Of a DNA stretch of 64,000 nucleotides, positions 27,266 to 36,135 are shown piece by piece. The stretch is from NCBI RefSeq assembly GCF_003240565.2, contig NZ_CP117256.1, forward strand, positions 310,001-374,000, written 5' to 3'. The first letter of the stretch is position 1. Every line of letters begins with the position of its first letter. The notes under the pieces were generated by a model that saw only the letters and a list, made by a program, of their open reading frames with translations, had not been told where the DNA came from and did no database searches. The position numbers and the translations under genes are program-made. The DNA is from Rhizobium tumorigenes. GTDB lineage: Bacteria; Pseudomonadota; Alphaproteobacteria; Rhizobiales; Rhizobiaceae.

Positions 27266-27481
27266 TTATACGTAGGACAAGGCTACCCCCTTCCGACTGT
27301 CTTTCCAAGACAAGGCTATGACTATCAAAATTCCGGCCGCCAAGCACTTGGCGGCCGTGTTGTGTTGTCCGATTAGGTGCCCGTTCCAATAGTACCGGTA
27401 AGATAGTAGAAAAGTGCGTGCCTGCGCAGGATCATAGAGCAGAGTCAGGCCAACGCCCACGATACAAACCGCCACACACAC
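27266..27481 (-). CDS. Possible small membrane protein
   Basis: A frame from GTG 27481 gives 71 residues with two hydrophobic segments (MCVAVCIVGVGLTLLYDP and CLAAGILIVIALSW). The same frame stays open upstream for some codons without an ATG, and AGGAGA lies about 25 bases before the GTG. A strong palindrome (27334-27357) lies inside it. It could be a real gene that has lost its start, or chance. Confidence 0.3.
   Translation of the reverse strand: MCVAVCIVGVGLTLLYDPAQARTFLLSYRYYWNGHLIGQHNTAAKCLAAGILIVIALSWKDSRKGVALSYV
27334..27357. terminator. Perfect 11-bp GC-rich palindrome
   Basis: CGGCCGCCAAG and CTTGGCGGCCG are exact inverse repeats around CA. A hairpin this strong 245 bp after the chemoreceptor could end its transcript, although no clean T-run follows. 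Confidence 0.4.
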
Positions 27482-28046
27482 GCCCAGCCAGATGGCATAT
27501 AATCTCCTTCGAGGATGGCCTCGTCATTGGTTCCCAGCCTCATAAGCAGATCGGCCTTAAATGTACCGGGTGCGAGCCACCACTCGCAGGTCGGGCTACC
27601 GCAGTGTCTATGACGAGACAACGAAGTGAGCGCCGGAAGCCTCTGTATTTATCGACAATGCCTCCATTGGTGTGATGGGTAAATTTCTACAGGATTCGAT
27701 ATCGACCTGTCTCCGAGAGATGTCGGACCATGTCCACTTCACTCATGGGGACGGCATGCTTGTCGAGTTTTGCAGATTTGGAGGAGCCAGGCGTGACCAC
27801 TTGGTCGCGCGCAGCCTGCTCCGAAAACATGTCAAACTGTTATGCCATTCCTGTTGTCTAAGCCTCGCCGCCAATTTGCTTACTTCAAAACACGACACGA
27901 TCGGCAGATCAACCTTGTTGGTGGGGTGCGATTTCGGCCAACCTGGTGAGCAAGGTTCACAATCGCGCAGTTTGCGCAGTGACAGCTCCTGGCCCGTTGC
28001 GCAGAAGCGTCCTAAACAGAAAAGGGCATACTAGCTTTAGCGGTTC
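27482..28046. other. Gene-free stretch before the Abi locus
   Basis: Frames here, including one from 27672, have no recognisable similarity. Nothing else could be supported. Confidence 0.35.
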
Positions 28047-28072
28047 GGGCAAAAATGGGTACTTTTTTGCCC
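28047..28072. terminator. Hairpin with A/T-rich stem
   Basis: GGGCAAAAA (28047-28055) pairs perfectly with TTTTTGCCC (28064-28072) around an 8-nt loop. A stem with A-run and T-run arms can terminate transcription in both directions. It would insulate the RNA and abi gene that follow. Confidence 0.6.
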
Positions 28073-28109
28073 AGCCATTGTTGCATTCTTAATAGGATTG
28101 CTCCATATC

Positions 28110-28185
28110 AATGCTCAACAACACCCGCCACGCCTCGGACGGAACCTCGGTTTCGAAACTGCGCACCCCGGCGGGTTTTTTGTTT
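28110..28185 (+). ncRNA. Candidate abiF-type structured RNA
   Basis: ACCCGCC (28123-28129) pairs with GGCGGGT (28170-28176), which runs straight into TTTTTTGTTTT, giving an intrinsic-terminator-like closing stem. An inner hairpin GGAACC-TC-GGTTTC lies at 28141-28154. The block sits about 40 bp before an Abi family gene. A conserved structured RNA has been described upstream of abiF-like genes, and position, size and the terminator-like 3' stem agree with it. I recall that motif only in outline and did not align to a covariance model. A weak TTGCAT-N17-CATATC pair at 28081-28109 could be its promoter. Confidence 0.55.
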
Positions 28186-28188
28186 TCT

Positions 28189-28205
28189 GGCGGTTCGAAT
28201 CCGCC
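28189..28205 (+). other. Perfect tRNA T-arm-like hairpin
   Basis: GGCGG-TTCGAAT-CCGCC is a 5-bp stem with the 7-base loop of a T-arm. No acceptor stem or anticodon arm surrounds it. It could be a tRNA scar left by an integration, or part of the leader RNA of the abi gene 12 bp downstream. Confidence 0.4.
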
Positions 28206-28216
28206 TATGAAATGGT

Positions 28217-29116
28217 ATGAAGTTTGAAAAGCCATCCGTTTCTATTCCCGATCAAATTGCCTTGCTCGAAGCAAGGGGAATGGCCGTCCCGGATCCAGCC
28301 TACGCAGCCCATTGCCTCCAGCACATAAGCTACTACCGGCTACGAGCCTACTGGCTTCCGTTCGAGGGTATCCCACAGGCGACTGGCGAACATAGGTTTC
28401 GAGATACAACATCCTTCGACGATGTGTTGGAGCTATACATTTTCGATAGGCGCCTTCGACTACTCGTGATGGATGCGATCGAGAGAATCGAAGTGTCTTT
28501 GCGAGGCGGTTGGGCGCATCACCTCGCGATGAAATACGGGCCGCACGGCTATCTTGATCCTGGCCTCTATCACCGAGCAGACCGATATGCTCAGGCCTTC
28601 TCGAAGCTGATTGAGGATCTGCGTAGGTCGAAGGACACTTTCATCCTCCATTATAAGAATAGATATGACGATCCTGAACACCCGCCGGTCTGGATGACAG
28701 CCGAGGTAATATCGTTAGGGCAGTTGTCGATGTGGTACAGCAATCTAAAAAACCGATCCGATAGACAGGCGATTGCAAAAGTTTACGGTTTGGACGAAAC
28801 GGTTTTGATATCGCTTGCGCATCATCTTACTTACATTCGCAACATCTGTGCCCATCACGGGCGACTCTGGAACAAGCAAGTCACAGTCAAGATGACCGTA
28901 CCGAAGTCTCCTGCCAGCCTGAAGCTTGCGCTGAATGGAGCTGCGCAGGGTCGTCTCTATAACACCATTGTGGTTCTTGCTTACCTTATGGATATTGTTG
29001 CGCCAAAAAACCAATGGCGAGAGCAGGTTGCAGGGCTGATGGAATCTTGCCTACTGGCAGATCAGGCAGCGATGGGCTTCCCTCCAAAATGGAAAAATCT
29101 TTCCGCGTGGGCGTAA
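28217..29116 (+). CDS. Abi family abortive-infection protein (Abi_2/AbiD-AbiF type)
   Basis: A 299-residue protein of the PF07751 group. Landmarks are the N-terminal FEKPSVSIPDQIALLEARGM, HISYYRLRAYWLPFE, a central DRRLRLLVMDAIERIEVSLR and the HEPN ribonuclease motif R208-NICA-H213 in YIRNICAHHGRLWN. HEPN Abi proteins are toxic RNases that stop phage growth by disabling the infected cell. Start GTATGAAGTTTG has only a weak ribosome site, as expected for a toxin held at low level. The structured RNA upstream may control it. Confidence 0.9.
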   Translation: MKFEKPSVSIPDQIALLEARGMAVPDPAYAAHCLQHISYYRLRAYWLPFEGIPQATGEHRFRDTTSFDDVLELYIFDRRLRLLVMDAIERIEVSLRGGWAHHLAMKYGPHGYLDPGLYHRADRYAQAFSKLIEDLRRSKDTFILHYKNRYDDPEHPPVWMTAEVISLGQLSMWYSNLKNRSDRQAIAKVYGLDETVLISLAHHLTYIRNICAHHGRLWNKQVTVKMTVPKSPASLKLALNGAAQGRLYNTIVVLAYLMDIVAPKNQWREQVAGLMESCLLADQAAMGFPPKWKNLSAWA

Positions 29117-29173
29117 TCGACCGCGATGCCCAAAGGCCGTTTATGGTTGGCCGTTATTCCTCAATGCCTTGCG

Positions 29174-29191
29174 CTTGAATGGATTCGAACC
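29174..29191 (+). repeat. T-arm-like intergenic motif
   Basis: CTTGAATGGATTCGAACC, same family as at 20677; a second copy follows 60 bp later. Confidence 0.5.
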
Positions 29192-29251
29192 TGCGGCATC
29201 TCATTTAAGCGGAGATAATTTCCTCTTAACGGGCCCGCTCACATGCGCTCG

Positions 29252-29270
29252 CCTTGATGGAATTCGAACC
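29252..29270 (+). repeat. T-arm-like intergenic motif
   Basis: CCTTGATGGAATTCGAACC. The whole gap 29117-29539 holds only these two copies and a short GCCTGCCTACAGGCGGGC hairpin (about 29406-29423) followed by TTTTT, a likely terminator shared by the converging genes. Confidence 0.5.
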
Positions 29271-29539
29271 GACGACGACCTCCGCAGACAGCAATTTATG
29301 ACGGATTCAACATCCTGGAGCTTACGCAAATCTTTTTAAAGTTGAGACGCTTAGCGTTTCATTCCTCTTGCCATAGCTGCAAGCAGCCAATCGAACTTTC
29401 GCCAATGCCTGCCTACAGGCGGGCCTTTTTGGACATTTGTTTGGGAGAGCCGACCGTCATCAAGCCGATATAGCGGCTTCATCCCAACCCCAACGAGAAT
29501 TTTCATCAGGGATACGAGCTTGTCAAAAGTTGCGCGGAC

Positions 29540-30727
29540 CTAGCTGACCAACGCATCCACCGCTTTGCGAATCCAGTCGAGGCGTCGAGCCGGAACCAGC
29601 CCATAATTGTAGAAGTTGATGCCGTCTGCGCCGCTGCTGATTGCCGCGCGGGTCCTGAACGCGAGTGACTCGGCCGAGAGAACCTCGGGATAAAAGACCC
29701 GAAGTCCGACACCAAGGTATTTGTCCGGTCCCAGCGCGGTACGCGTTGTTCTCATCAGATCACATATGGCAGCAGGCTCCATAAAATAACAGCAAACTAT
29801 TGCGCCGTCGCAAACCTTGCCGATCGCGGCCAGATCGACGCCACCGAGCCAGCTGTCTTTCAAGTCGATCAGCACGATCCGCGTTGCCGGATCGGCTGCA
29901 TCGCGGATCTCGGCCACAAGGCTGGTCACGGGCTCCGTGCGCCAGCAGAGATAGGCGTGAAGGTCTGGCCAGGCGCGGAAGGCATTGACGCCGTCCGTCG
30001 GGAAGCCGGGGACCTGGGCTTCCGGCACCTCGCGCTCACACATCTCGGCGACAAAACGCTTCACCGTCTCCCGTGCTCCCTCAACCGCGACGCCGGCCTT
30101 TGCCGCCCGCGCCATGCAATGTTCGCAGAAGCAAAGGGAGAGCAGGAAGTCGTCCTCCGGCAGCAGGCCGACGCCGTCTTCTTCGTGATGGTACTCATGC
30201 GTGAAACCCATGAAGTTCGGACTTTCGAGTTCCAGCATGTCGGGTTTGTAGGCATACGTAATTTCGGCGACCATGGTGACGACATAGTCGCGGGCCGCCG
30301 GGCTCGAAGGGCAGAGATTGTAGTAGTTGGCATTGCCGAAGGCATTGCGCGTCACGTGCTGCGGATGGAGCATTCCGAGCCGGGTGTTGTGCAGGCAGAC
30401 CGTCCAGCAGGAGACCTTCATGCCACCCTCTTTGCGCGCCGCAGTCAGAGCGGCCAACATGTCGCCTCGCTCAACGACATTGCGTGCCATCAGCGGGCGG
30501 ATCTCCTTGCTCGCCCAGGTCTCCTCGCTCGGGCGATAGTAAACCGTTCCGTCCTCGGGAAAATAGGCCTTCTGGTCCGGGCTGCGAGGCTGCAGGAACC
30601 GTCCGGCGTGATAGGAGGTGGCGAGGCTGACGGTGTTGAGACCGGCGCGGTCGCGCAACTCGGCGCTAGCTTGCGCCAGGCCCTGGTCCTGGAGGTCCCA
30701 GGGATAGGTCCACATGGAAAGATGCAT
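29540..30727 (-). CDS. Uncharacterised probable TIM-barrel (glycosidase-like) enzyme
   Basis: A 395-residue cytosolic protein without signal peptide. Patterns such as GLNTVSLATSYHAGRFLQP, then PDMLELESPNFMGFTHEYHHE, IVLIDLKDSWLGGVDL and ISSGADGINFYNYG suggest a barrel enzyme of the glycosyl hydrolase type. A CxxC-type metal site is visible in LCFCEHCMAR. It is the last gene of the LacI-controlled operon, 65 bp behind the aspartoacylase-like gene. I do not recognise the family well enough to name a reaction; removal of a sugar moiety would fit its place in the pathway. Confidence 0.7.
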   Translation of the reverse strand: MHLSMWTYPWDLQDQGLAQASAELRDRAGLNTVSLATSYHAGRFLQPRSPDQKAYFPEDGTVYYRPSEETWASKEIRPLMARNVVERGDMLAALTAARKEGGMKVSCWTVCLHNTRLGMLHPQHVTRNAFGNANYYNLCPSSPAARDYVVTMVAEITYAYKPDMLELESPNFMGFTHEYHHEEDGVGLLPEDDFLLSLCFCEHCMARAAKAGVAVEGARETVKRFVAEMCEREVPEAQVPGFPTDGVNAFRAWPDLHAYLCWRTEPVTSLVAEIRDAADPATRIVLIDLKDSWLGGVDLAAIGKVCDGAIVCCYFMEPAAICDLMRTTRTALGPDKYLGVGLRVFYPEVLSAESLAFRTRAAISSGADGINFYNYGLVPARRLDWIRKAVDALVS

Positions 30728-30791
30728 GGTTCCGCCTCGTTCTATGAATTGTTGACTGCAGCAGTTCGTGCTGCAGGTTCGTGTTCTTCTG

Positions 30792-31805
30792 TCACATGTC
30801 GATCGGCTCGGCGACCTGTATCAGGCAGTCGCCGGCCTGGCTGTCGCAATGCAGGCGGTGCGAGATGACGATTCCACCTTCTGCGAAATACAGCGGCTCC
30901 TCCGCCAGATCCAGACGTTCCATGTCGTGATACCAGCCCGCGACGTCACCGCAGGATACGGTCGTGCCAAGCGCCACTGCCGGCTCGAACCAGCCGCGCC
31001 GCTCGGCATAGATGCCTTGGCTATGGCGTGACAGGGATAGTAGCTGCAGCGGGCCCCGTACCGGTAGAGGCGCCATCGAAAGGATCGGCATTTCGACAAT
31101 CCCGAGAGCAAGAAGCAGGCGGTCAATGGCCGAGGCCGTGAATGCCATGCTCTCCGGTGTTACCGTTCCACCGCCGCCAAACTCGCCAGAAAGTCCGATC
31201 GCGCCGGCGCGGCTCGCTGATCCCATCGATGTCGGCGCCGCTGGACCATTGTCGGCAATGAACGCGTAGGAACCGCCCATGGCAGCGAGAAGCGCGGTTG
31301 CACGTCGAAAGCGTTCCTCGTCCGCCTGTCGTTCGATCAGCGTGCAGGGCAGATGCGCCATCGAGGTACCGCCCGAGTGAAGATCGAGGACGACGTCGTG
31401 GGGCGGAAAGAGCCGCGTCTCCAGAAAATACGCAAGGCGCGCCGTCGGGGTGCCGAGGGGGTCGCCGGGAAAGGCCCGGTTGAGATTGCCACCATCCAAA
31501 GGAGAACAGCGCTTTGCGGCCATGACGGCCGGCAGGTTGGCCATCGGCAGGATGGTCACGGCACCACGGATCTTCGACAGCTCAAGCCGACGTATCAGGC
31601 GCCCGAGCTGGAACTCCCCCTCATACTCGTCGCCGTGATTGCCCGCCATGAGCAGGATGCTGGGTCCCTCTCCGTTCTTAAGCCGGAGGATCGGAATTCG
31701 GATCTGGTAGTATGGCGATCGATCGACCGAATAGGGGATGGCGAGAAAGCCGGTCTGTCGGCCCTCCTGCGAAAAATCGATCGGATTGACGAGGCCACTA
31801 TGCAT
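30792..31805 (-). CDS. Succinylglutamate desuccinylase/aspartoacylase family zinc hydrolase
   Basis: A protein of 337 residues from ATG 31805, which follows GGAGATCAA; the open frame extends 16 residues further but without a ribosome site. Zinc ligands are His57 and Glu60 in GNHGDEYEGE and His143 in DLHSGG; the catalytic Glu is likely in GLSGEFGGGG. The family removes an acyl group from an N-acyl amino acid. A C-terminal beta domain (LPVRGPLQLLSLSRHSQGIY onward) resembles that of the AstE/AspA relatives. In this operon it probably releases a free amino acid from an imported conjugate. Confidence 0.85.
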   Translation of the reverse strand: MHSGLVNPIDFSQEGRQTGFLAIPYSVDRSPYYQIRIPILRLKNGEGPSILLMAGNHGDEYEGEFQLGRLIRRLELSKIRGAVTILPMANLPAVMAAKRCSPLDGGNLNRAFPGDPLGTPTARLAYFLETRLFPPHDVVLDLHSGGTSMAHLPCTLIERQADEERFRRATALLAAMGGSYAFIADNGPAAPTSMGSASRAGAIGLSGEFGGGGTVTPESMAFTASAIDRLLLALGIVEMPILSMAPLPVRGPLQLLSLSRHSQGIYAERRGWFEPAVALGTTVSCGDVAGWYHDMERLDLAEEPLYFAEGGIVISHRLHCDSQAGDCLIQVAEPIDM

Positions 31806-31829
31806 TTGATCTCCAGTCTGGCAGCGCTT

Positions 31830-31847
31830 GCGGCGCGGACGCGCCGC
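31830..31847 (-). promoter_or_regulatory. GC-rich hairpin between operon genes
   Basis: GCGGCGCG and CGCGCCGC are exact inverse repeats separated by GA, in the 170-bp gap between the D-threonine-aldolase-like and aspartoacylase-like genes. It may tune expression of the last two genes through RNA stability or partial termination; there is no T-run. Confidence 0.35.
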
Positions 31848-31975
31848 TCGCATTAAAGGTCGATTTCAGTCGAGATGCCGATCGTACCGTTGGACGAAGG
31901 GATGAACCGCAGAACGCTTTTCGGAGGTCAGCCGCCAGAAGCGGCATACCTGCTGCCCTTCGCGATCCGTCGATT

Positions 31976-33289
31976 TCATCCAAAGTGCGTGAGATAGGCA
32001 TTGCTCACACGATGATCCGGGCTAAGGCCATAAAGGATGGCATGGCGGTCGATGCAGGTGCACGGATGCGAGATGCCAAACTCGATGACGTCGCCAACGG
32101 CGACGTTGCTCTGTTCGCTGAGCTGGATGAAAGCGTGCTGGTCGTTCAGCCGCAAGACCGCGCATTCGCGTAGATCGGCGTGGTGCCGCCCGTTTCGATA
32201 AAGGGCCAGCGGTTTTGGCAGACCCTGATCGTTTGCGACGTCACGCAGGCCCATGCCACAGATCGCAAGTCCCGCTTCGGGACGGGACAACACCTCCGCC
32301 CAGATCCTCAGCGCCGGAACGAAGGCAGCCGAGGCCGATTGCACGACCCCTTCCCGGACGTAACCGCCACGGGCATCGAGATCGGCCAACCCACGCTGAT
32401 AGATGCCGTGATCGTGGAAGAAGATGGCGCCGCTGCGAAGCACCAAGCGGCAATGCGGATCGGCAGCCACCGCCGCGCGGAGCCCCGCGATGACCATATC
32501 GAAGAAGACAGATCCCCCCGCCGTCAGCAGCAGTGGACGCGCACCGCCGAGGCGGGCGCGAAGCGCGATGAGAAATTCCGATGTGATGTGCAGGAGACTG
32601 CGAATGCGCTCTGCCGTTTCCTGCAGATAGGGCGTGGCGGCAGCGCCTTCGTAAGCGGCGATGCCGGTCAGCCTTAGCTTCGGAGTTTCCGACGCCAGAA
32701 GAAAGTCCAGAATGTCGAGACCCGCTTCCAGGGTTCGGGCACCGGCCCGGCCGGCGCCGAATTCAATCAACAGGCTGAGGGCCGGCAGGTCGGCGCGCTC
32801 GCCCCATGCCTGACGAAGGGCATCGACCGCGTCGCGGGAATCGACGAAAATATGGAGCTCTGCATCCGGGAAGCCCGAAAGCAGCGCGGCCAGCCGGCGC
32901 GCAGCGGCAATCCCGCCGATCTCGTTGGCAAGGATCAGTTTTCGCTGACCGGCCTTCAGGAATACGCTTGCTTGGCGAATATCCGCAACCGTCGTGCCCC
33001 AGGCGCCGGCAGACAGCAGCGCAGCGGCGAGCGCGGGTGCCATCGGCGTCTTCGCATGCGGCGCGATCTCGACGCCATGCTCCTTCACGAGCCCCATCAT
33101 CTCCTCGATATTGCCGGCGAAGGCTGTTTGGTCGAGCGACATCAGAGGCAGCCCCATCTGGCCGTCATAGGGCTTCCAGTTCTGCGCGCCGATCGCATCG
33201 AGTGGCAGCGGCGGGTGACCGGGCGGAAAACCGCGGATACGGTCATCGATCAGGGGATTGGGCAGGGTATTCAAGTTCATGTCAGACAT
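31976..33289 (-). CDS. D-threonine aldolase / D-serine dehydratase-like PLP enzyme
   Basis: A protein of 437 residues from ATG 33289, overlapping the end of the amidohydrolase gene by 8 bp. Upstream extension of the frame is a shadow of that gene. The alanine-racemase-type PLP barrel has its Schiff-base lysine at Lys80 in EIAPHAKTPM. The C-terminal zinc pair of the DSD1-like fold is His408/Cys410 in SHPCTC. These enzymes cleave or dehydrate D-3-hydroxy amino acids. Its presence with an aspartoacylase-like hydrolase suggests that the imported compound contains a D-amino acid. Confidence 0.85.
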   Translation of the reverse strand: MSDMNLNTLPNPLIDDRIRGFPPGHPPLPLDAIGAQNWKPYDGQMGLPLMSLDQTAFAGNIEEMMGLVKEHGVEIAPHAKTPMAPALAAALLSAGAWGTTVADIRQASVFLKAGQRKLILANEIGGIAAARRLAALLSGFPDAELHIFVDSRDAVDALRQAWGERADLPALSLLIEFGAGRAGARTLEAGLDILDFLLASETPKLRLTGIAAYEGAAATPYLQETAERIRSLLHITSEFLIALRARLGGARPLLLTAGGSVFFDMVIAGLRAAVAADPHCRLVLRSGAIFFHDHGIYQRGLADLDARGGYVREGVVQSASAAFVPALRIWAEVLSRPEAGLAICGMGLRDVANDQGLPKPLALYRNGRHHADLRECAVLRLNDQHAFIQLSEQSNVAVGDVIEFGISHPCTCIDRHAILYGLSPDHRVSNAYLTHFG

Positions 33290-34238
33290 TTTTCTCTCTT
33301 GCGGTGAGGGTTCCATCATTCCCAAGCCCCAGCCGGTAGGTGTCGTTAGCGGTAGAAAAGAAGAGCGATCGCTGCTCGTGCAGCGACAGCGGTTCGGCGG
33401 CACGCCGGAAGACTTCGTAGACTTCGTCGAACGTGGCATGCAGTCCCGCGACCGGGAAGTCGCTCGCGAACATGCAGCGCGACACGCCGAAGCTCTCGAG
33501 GCAATGATGGATGACCGGTTCCAGGCTGTCGAAGCTCCAGGCATGGTCATAGGCAACGAGGTCGGATATTTTGAGCCGGATGTTCGGCTCGCTGCCGAGA
33601 GACGCCAGGCCCCTCCTCCAAAGAGCCATCCCTTCTTCCGTTCGATCCGCCGGGCTGCCGCCATGGTTCAGGACGAAAAGCGTCTCGGGAAATGCGCGGA
33701 CAAGATCGCGTGCCTCATCCATCTGCCAAGGATAGAGCATCAGGTCGAAGACCAGTCCGAGCCGGGCCAGTTGCGAGAGCCCGGAACGCCATTGCGGATC
33801 TGCCATCCGCCCTGCCCGAGGTGCAAAGCTCTTGGCAGAATCCGGATGCCAGCTAACGATGTCGCGGATTCCGACTACTCTCGGATTGGCCGCTTCCGCC
33901 GCAAGCCTGACACTTGCATCCGGATCGTCAAGCTTTACTCGGGCGACATAGCGCCGCGCGATGCCGCCCGCATGATCGAGAGCGTCAAGCCACGCGGTCT
34001 CCTCATGGGGATGATCGTTAGACCAGCCGGCTTCGACATGAACAGTGGCGACCACATTCTGGCGCGCTGCATCTCCAGCATAGTCCGCGATGCCGTAGTT
34101 TCGCAGCAACGCGGACATGCCGCAGAACATCGTTTCCTGCGTCTCGTCCCGCGCTTTCTCCAGCCAGGGATGGCGCTTGAGCCCCAGGTCCCAGAGATGG
34201 TGATGCGGATCGATCACCGGGCCGGCGTAGCGCGTCAT
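33282..34238 (-). CDS. Amidohydrolase family 2 protein (lactonase-like)
   Basis: A protein of 318 residues from ATG 34238, which has GGGAGG upstream and overlaps the permease stop (ATGA). It begins with the barrel metal motif DPHHHLWD; further sites are VHVEAGW, LNHGG and the final Asp in FASDFPVAG. It belongs to the COG3618 type that includes fuconolactonase and other sugar lactonases, and 4-sulfomuconolactone hydrolase. A lactone or amide hydrolysis step would fit sugar catabolism. It is translationally coupled to both neighbours. Confidence 0.85.
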   Translation of the reverse strand: MTRYAGPVIDPHHHLWDLGLKRHPWLEKARDETQETMFCGMSALLRNYGIADYAGDAARQNVVATVHVEAGWSNDHPHEETAWLDALDHAGGIARRYVARVKLDDPDASVRLAAEAANPRVVGIRDIVSWHPDSAKSFAPRAGRMADPQWRSGLSQLARLGLVFDLMLYPWQMDEARDLVRAFPETLFVLNHGGSPADRTEEGMALWRRGLASLGSEPNIRLKISDLVAYDHAWSFDSLEPVIHHCLESFGVSRCMFASDFPVAGLHATFDEVYEVFRRAAEPLSLHEQRSLFFSTANDTYRLGLGNDGTLTAREKNV

Positions 34239-35176
34239 CGACGTGCCTCCCGGCCCGAGATCAGAAGCAGCGCAAGAATAAGCGAGCCGAACATGATCGA
34301 ACGCCAGCCGGCAGAGGCGTTGACGACGGTAATCAGCGCCGTCGTCGTCACCAGCAGGATTGCCCCTGGAATGGTTCCTGCATAAGTGCCCCGGCCGCCG
34401 AGGATGGACGTGCCGCCGAGCACGACTGCTGCGATTGAGGTGAGCAGGTAGGGATCGCCGATGCCGACATAGCCCTGCCGGTTCATCCCGAGGAGAAGGA
34501 TGCCGGCGAGCCCGGCGAAAAAGCCGGACAGCGCATAGAGAATGAGGGTGTTGCGGGTCATGCTGACGCCCGACAGGCGGGCCGCCAGCGGATTGGCGCC
34601 GAGCGCGAGAAAGCGCGCGCCGATCGGCATGCGGTGGATGAGCGTCAGCACGCCGGCGGACACGACGATCCACAGCAGCACCCCAGACGGAACACCGAGA
34701 GGGCGCGCTTGTCCTAGCATGACGACGGCCGGGTTCTGCACCGTCACGGCACTGCCGCCGGCAACAAGAACCAGCACGCCCTGCAGGAAGGTCGCCATGG
34801 CGAGCGTCATGATGATCGGCGGAACCCTGAGAACGGCGGTGCCTGCCCCGTTGAGAAGGCCGATGCCGATGGCAATGGTGAGTGCCAGGACGACGCCCAC
34901 CAGACCCGTCGGATCCCAGGCCGGCGACAGAAACGGGAGCAGGATCGCCGTGACGGTGATGACCGCGCCGACGGAAAGGTCGATGCCGCCCATCAGGATG
35001 ACCAGCGTCTGGCCGGCGGCGGCTATGCCGATAACCGCCGCCAGTTCCAGCAGATAGCGCAAATGCCCATAGGCGGCGAAGCCGCGCAGCGTGAGGCCCG
35101 CCACGAGCCAAACCAGGGCAACGAAAACGAAGGTGAGGAGCGGCGGATTGCGGAGAAGCGTTTTGAACAATCTCAT
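34235..35176 (-). CDS. Sugar ABC transporter permease (second subunit)
   Basis: A 313-residue integral membrane protein from ATG 35176, with about eight to nine hydrophobic helices. BPD_transp_2 signatures of the ribose/xylose type are present: GQTLVILMGGIDLSVGAVI, VPPIIMTLAMATFLQG and a late SIAAVVLGGTSILGGRGT. Start overlaps the stop of the preceding permease (ATGA). With the other permease it forms the heterodimeric channel. Confidence 0.92.
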   Translation of the reverse strand: MRLFKTLLRNPPLLTFVFVALVWLVAGLTLRGFAAYGHLRYLLELAAVIGIAAAGQTLVILMGGIDLSVGAVITVTAILLPFLSPAWDPTGLVGVVLALTIAIGIGLLNGAGTAVLRVPPIIMTLAMATFLQGVLVLVAGGSAVTVQNPAVVMLGQARPLGVPSGVLLWIVVSAGVLTLIHRMPIGARFLALGANPLAARLSGVSMTRNTLILYALSGFFAGLAGILLLGMNRQGYVGIGDPYLLTSIAAVVLGGTSILGGRGTYAGTIPGAILLVTTTALITVVNASAGWRSIMFGSLILALLLISGREARR

Positions 35177-36135
35177 CGCGCAGGCCTCCAGCGTACGAGA
35201 AGCTCCGGGATAGCAACGGCTCCAACGATGATAAGCCCTTGGGCGACATATTGCGCAACCGGAGGAAAGCCGAGGAAGAACATAACGTTGATCATCACCG
35301 ACAACAGAAGGCTGCCGCAGACCGCACCCCGCATCGTCCCCCTGCCCCCGAGAAAGCCGACGCCGCCGAGAACGGCCGCCGCAATCGAGTTGAGCGTGAA
35401 GGGTGCGCCAATGATCGGATCGCCTGAACCGGTCTGGGCGGCCACGAACAGCCCTGCGAGCGTTGCCAGCAGGCCGGACAGCGCAAAGGCGACGATCTTC
35501 ACCTGCTCGATCGGCACGCCGGACCGAAAGGCCCCAATCGGATTGTCGCCGGCGGCATAGATCCCGAGGCCAAGGGGCGTCGCGAGAAAGATTTTCCAGA
35601 GCCCGAGGATCAGCAGCAGCAGCAAGAAGGCGACCGGCGTGTGACCGGCCAGGGCCGTGGAGAGCCATTCGGGAACGAAGCCACCCGGCCGAGGCAACAG
35701 GAGAAGCGCGACCCCCGTGATGATGAAGGAGCCGGCGAGCGTAACGATGATCGCCGGGAGCCGTAGAAGCGCAACAATCGACCCTGTCACAGCCCCGATG
35801 CAAAGGCCGGTAACGGTTACCGCCAGAATGCCGCCGGTAGCACCGAGAAAGCCGCCCATGGTCGTCGCAGCAACGACCGCGCCAAGGCTGACCAGCGGCC
35901 CGATGGCAAGGGTGATGCCCCCGTTTAACATCAGCAGGGCTTGCGCCATGGTGACCAGCGCCAAGGGAAACCAGTTCTGTGTGAACTTCGAAAAGCCCCC
36001 GATCGACATGATGCCGGGAAAGAGCACGGCATAGAGCAAGAGGAAGGCTGCGACGACGATGTACAATCCGAAAAGGCCGCGATTTCGCTGTCTCTGCACG
36101 GCGCCGTAGAGGCTTGACGATGATGCGGGGGTCAT
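35173..36135 (-). CDS. Sugar ABC transporter permease (first subunit)
   Basis: A protein of 320 residues from ATG 36135, overlapping the ATPase gene stop. Membrane helices begin at residue about 20 (LFGLYIVVAAFLLLYAVLF). The family blocks are LLMLNGGITLAIGPLVSLGA, LPAIIVTLAGSFIITG and NSIAAAVLGGVGFLGGRGT. The glycine-rich EAA-like loop contacts the ATPase. Confidence 0.92.
   Translation of the reverse strand: MTPASSSSLYGAVQRQRNRGLFGLYIVVAAFLLLYAVLFPGIMSIGGFSKFTQNWFPLALVTMAQALLMLNGGITLAIGPLVSLGAVVAATTMGGFLGATGGILAVTVTGLCIGAVTGSIVALLRLPAIIVTLAGSFIITGVALLLLPRPGGFVPEWLSTALAGHTPVAFLLLLLILGLWKIFLATPLGLGIYAAGDNPIGAFRSGVPIEQVKIVAFALSGLLATLAGLFVAAQTGSGDPIIGAPFTLNSIAAAVLGGVGFLGGRGTMRGAVCGSLLLSVMINVMFFLGFPPVAQYVAQGLIIVGAVAIPELLVRWRPAR

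Noticed and set aside
27672..28034. 120-codon frame before the Abi locus
   Set aside because: No ribosome site, composition unlike neighbouring proteins and no recognisable motif.
29249..29280. tRNA gene suggested by the T-loop-like sequence
   Set aside because: No T-stem pairing, anticodon arm or acceptor stem could be drawn on either strand; treated as a short repeat.
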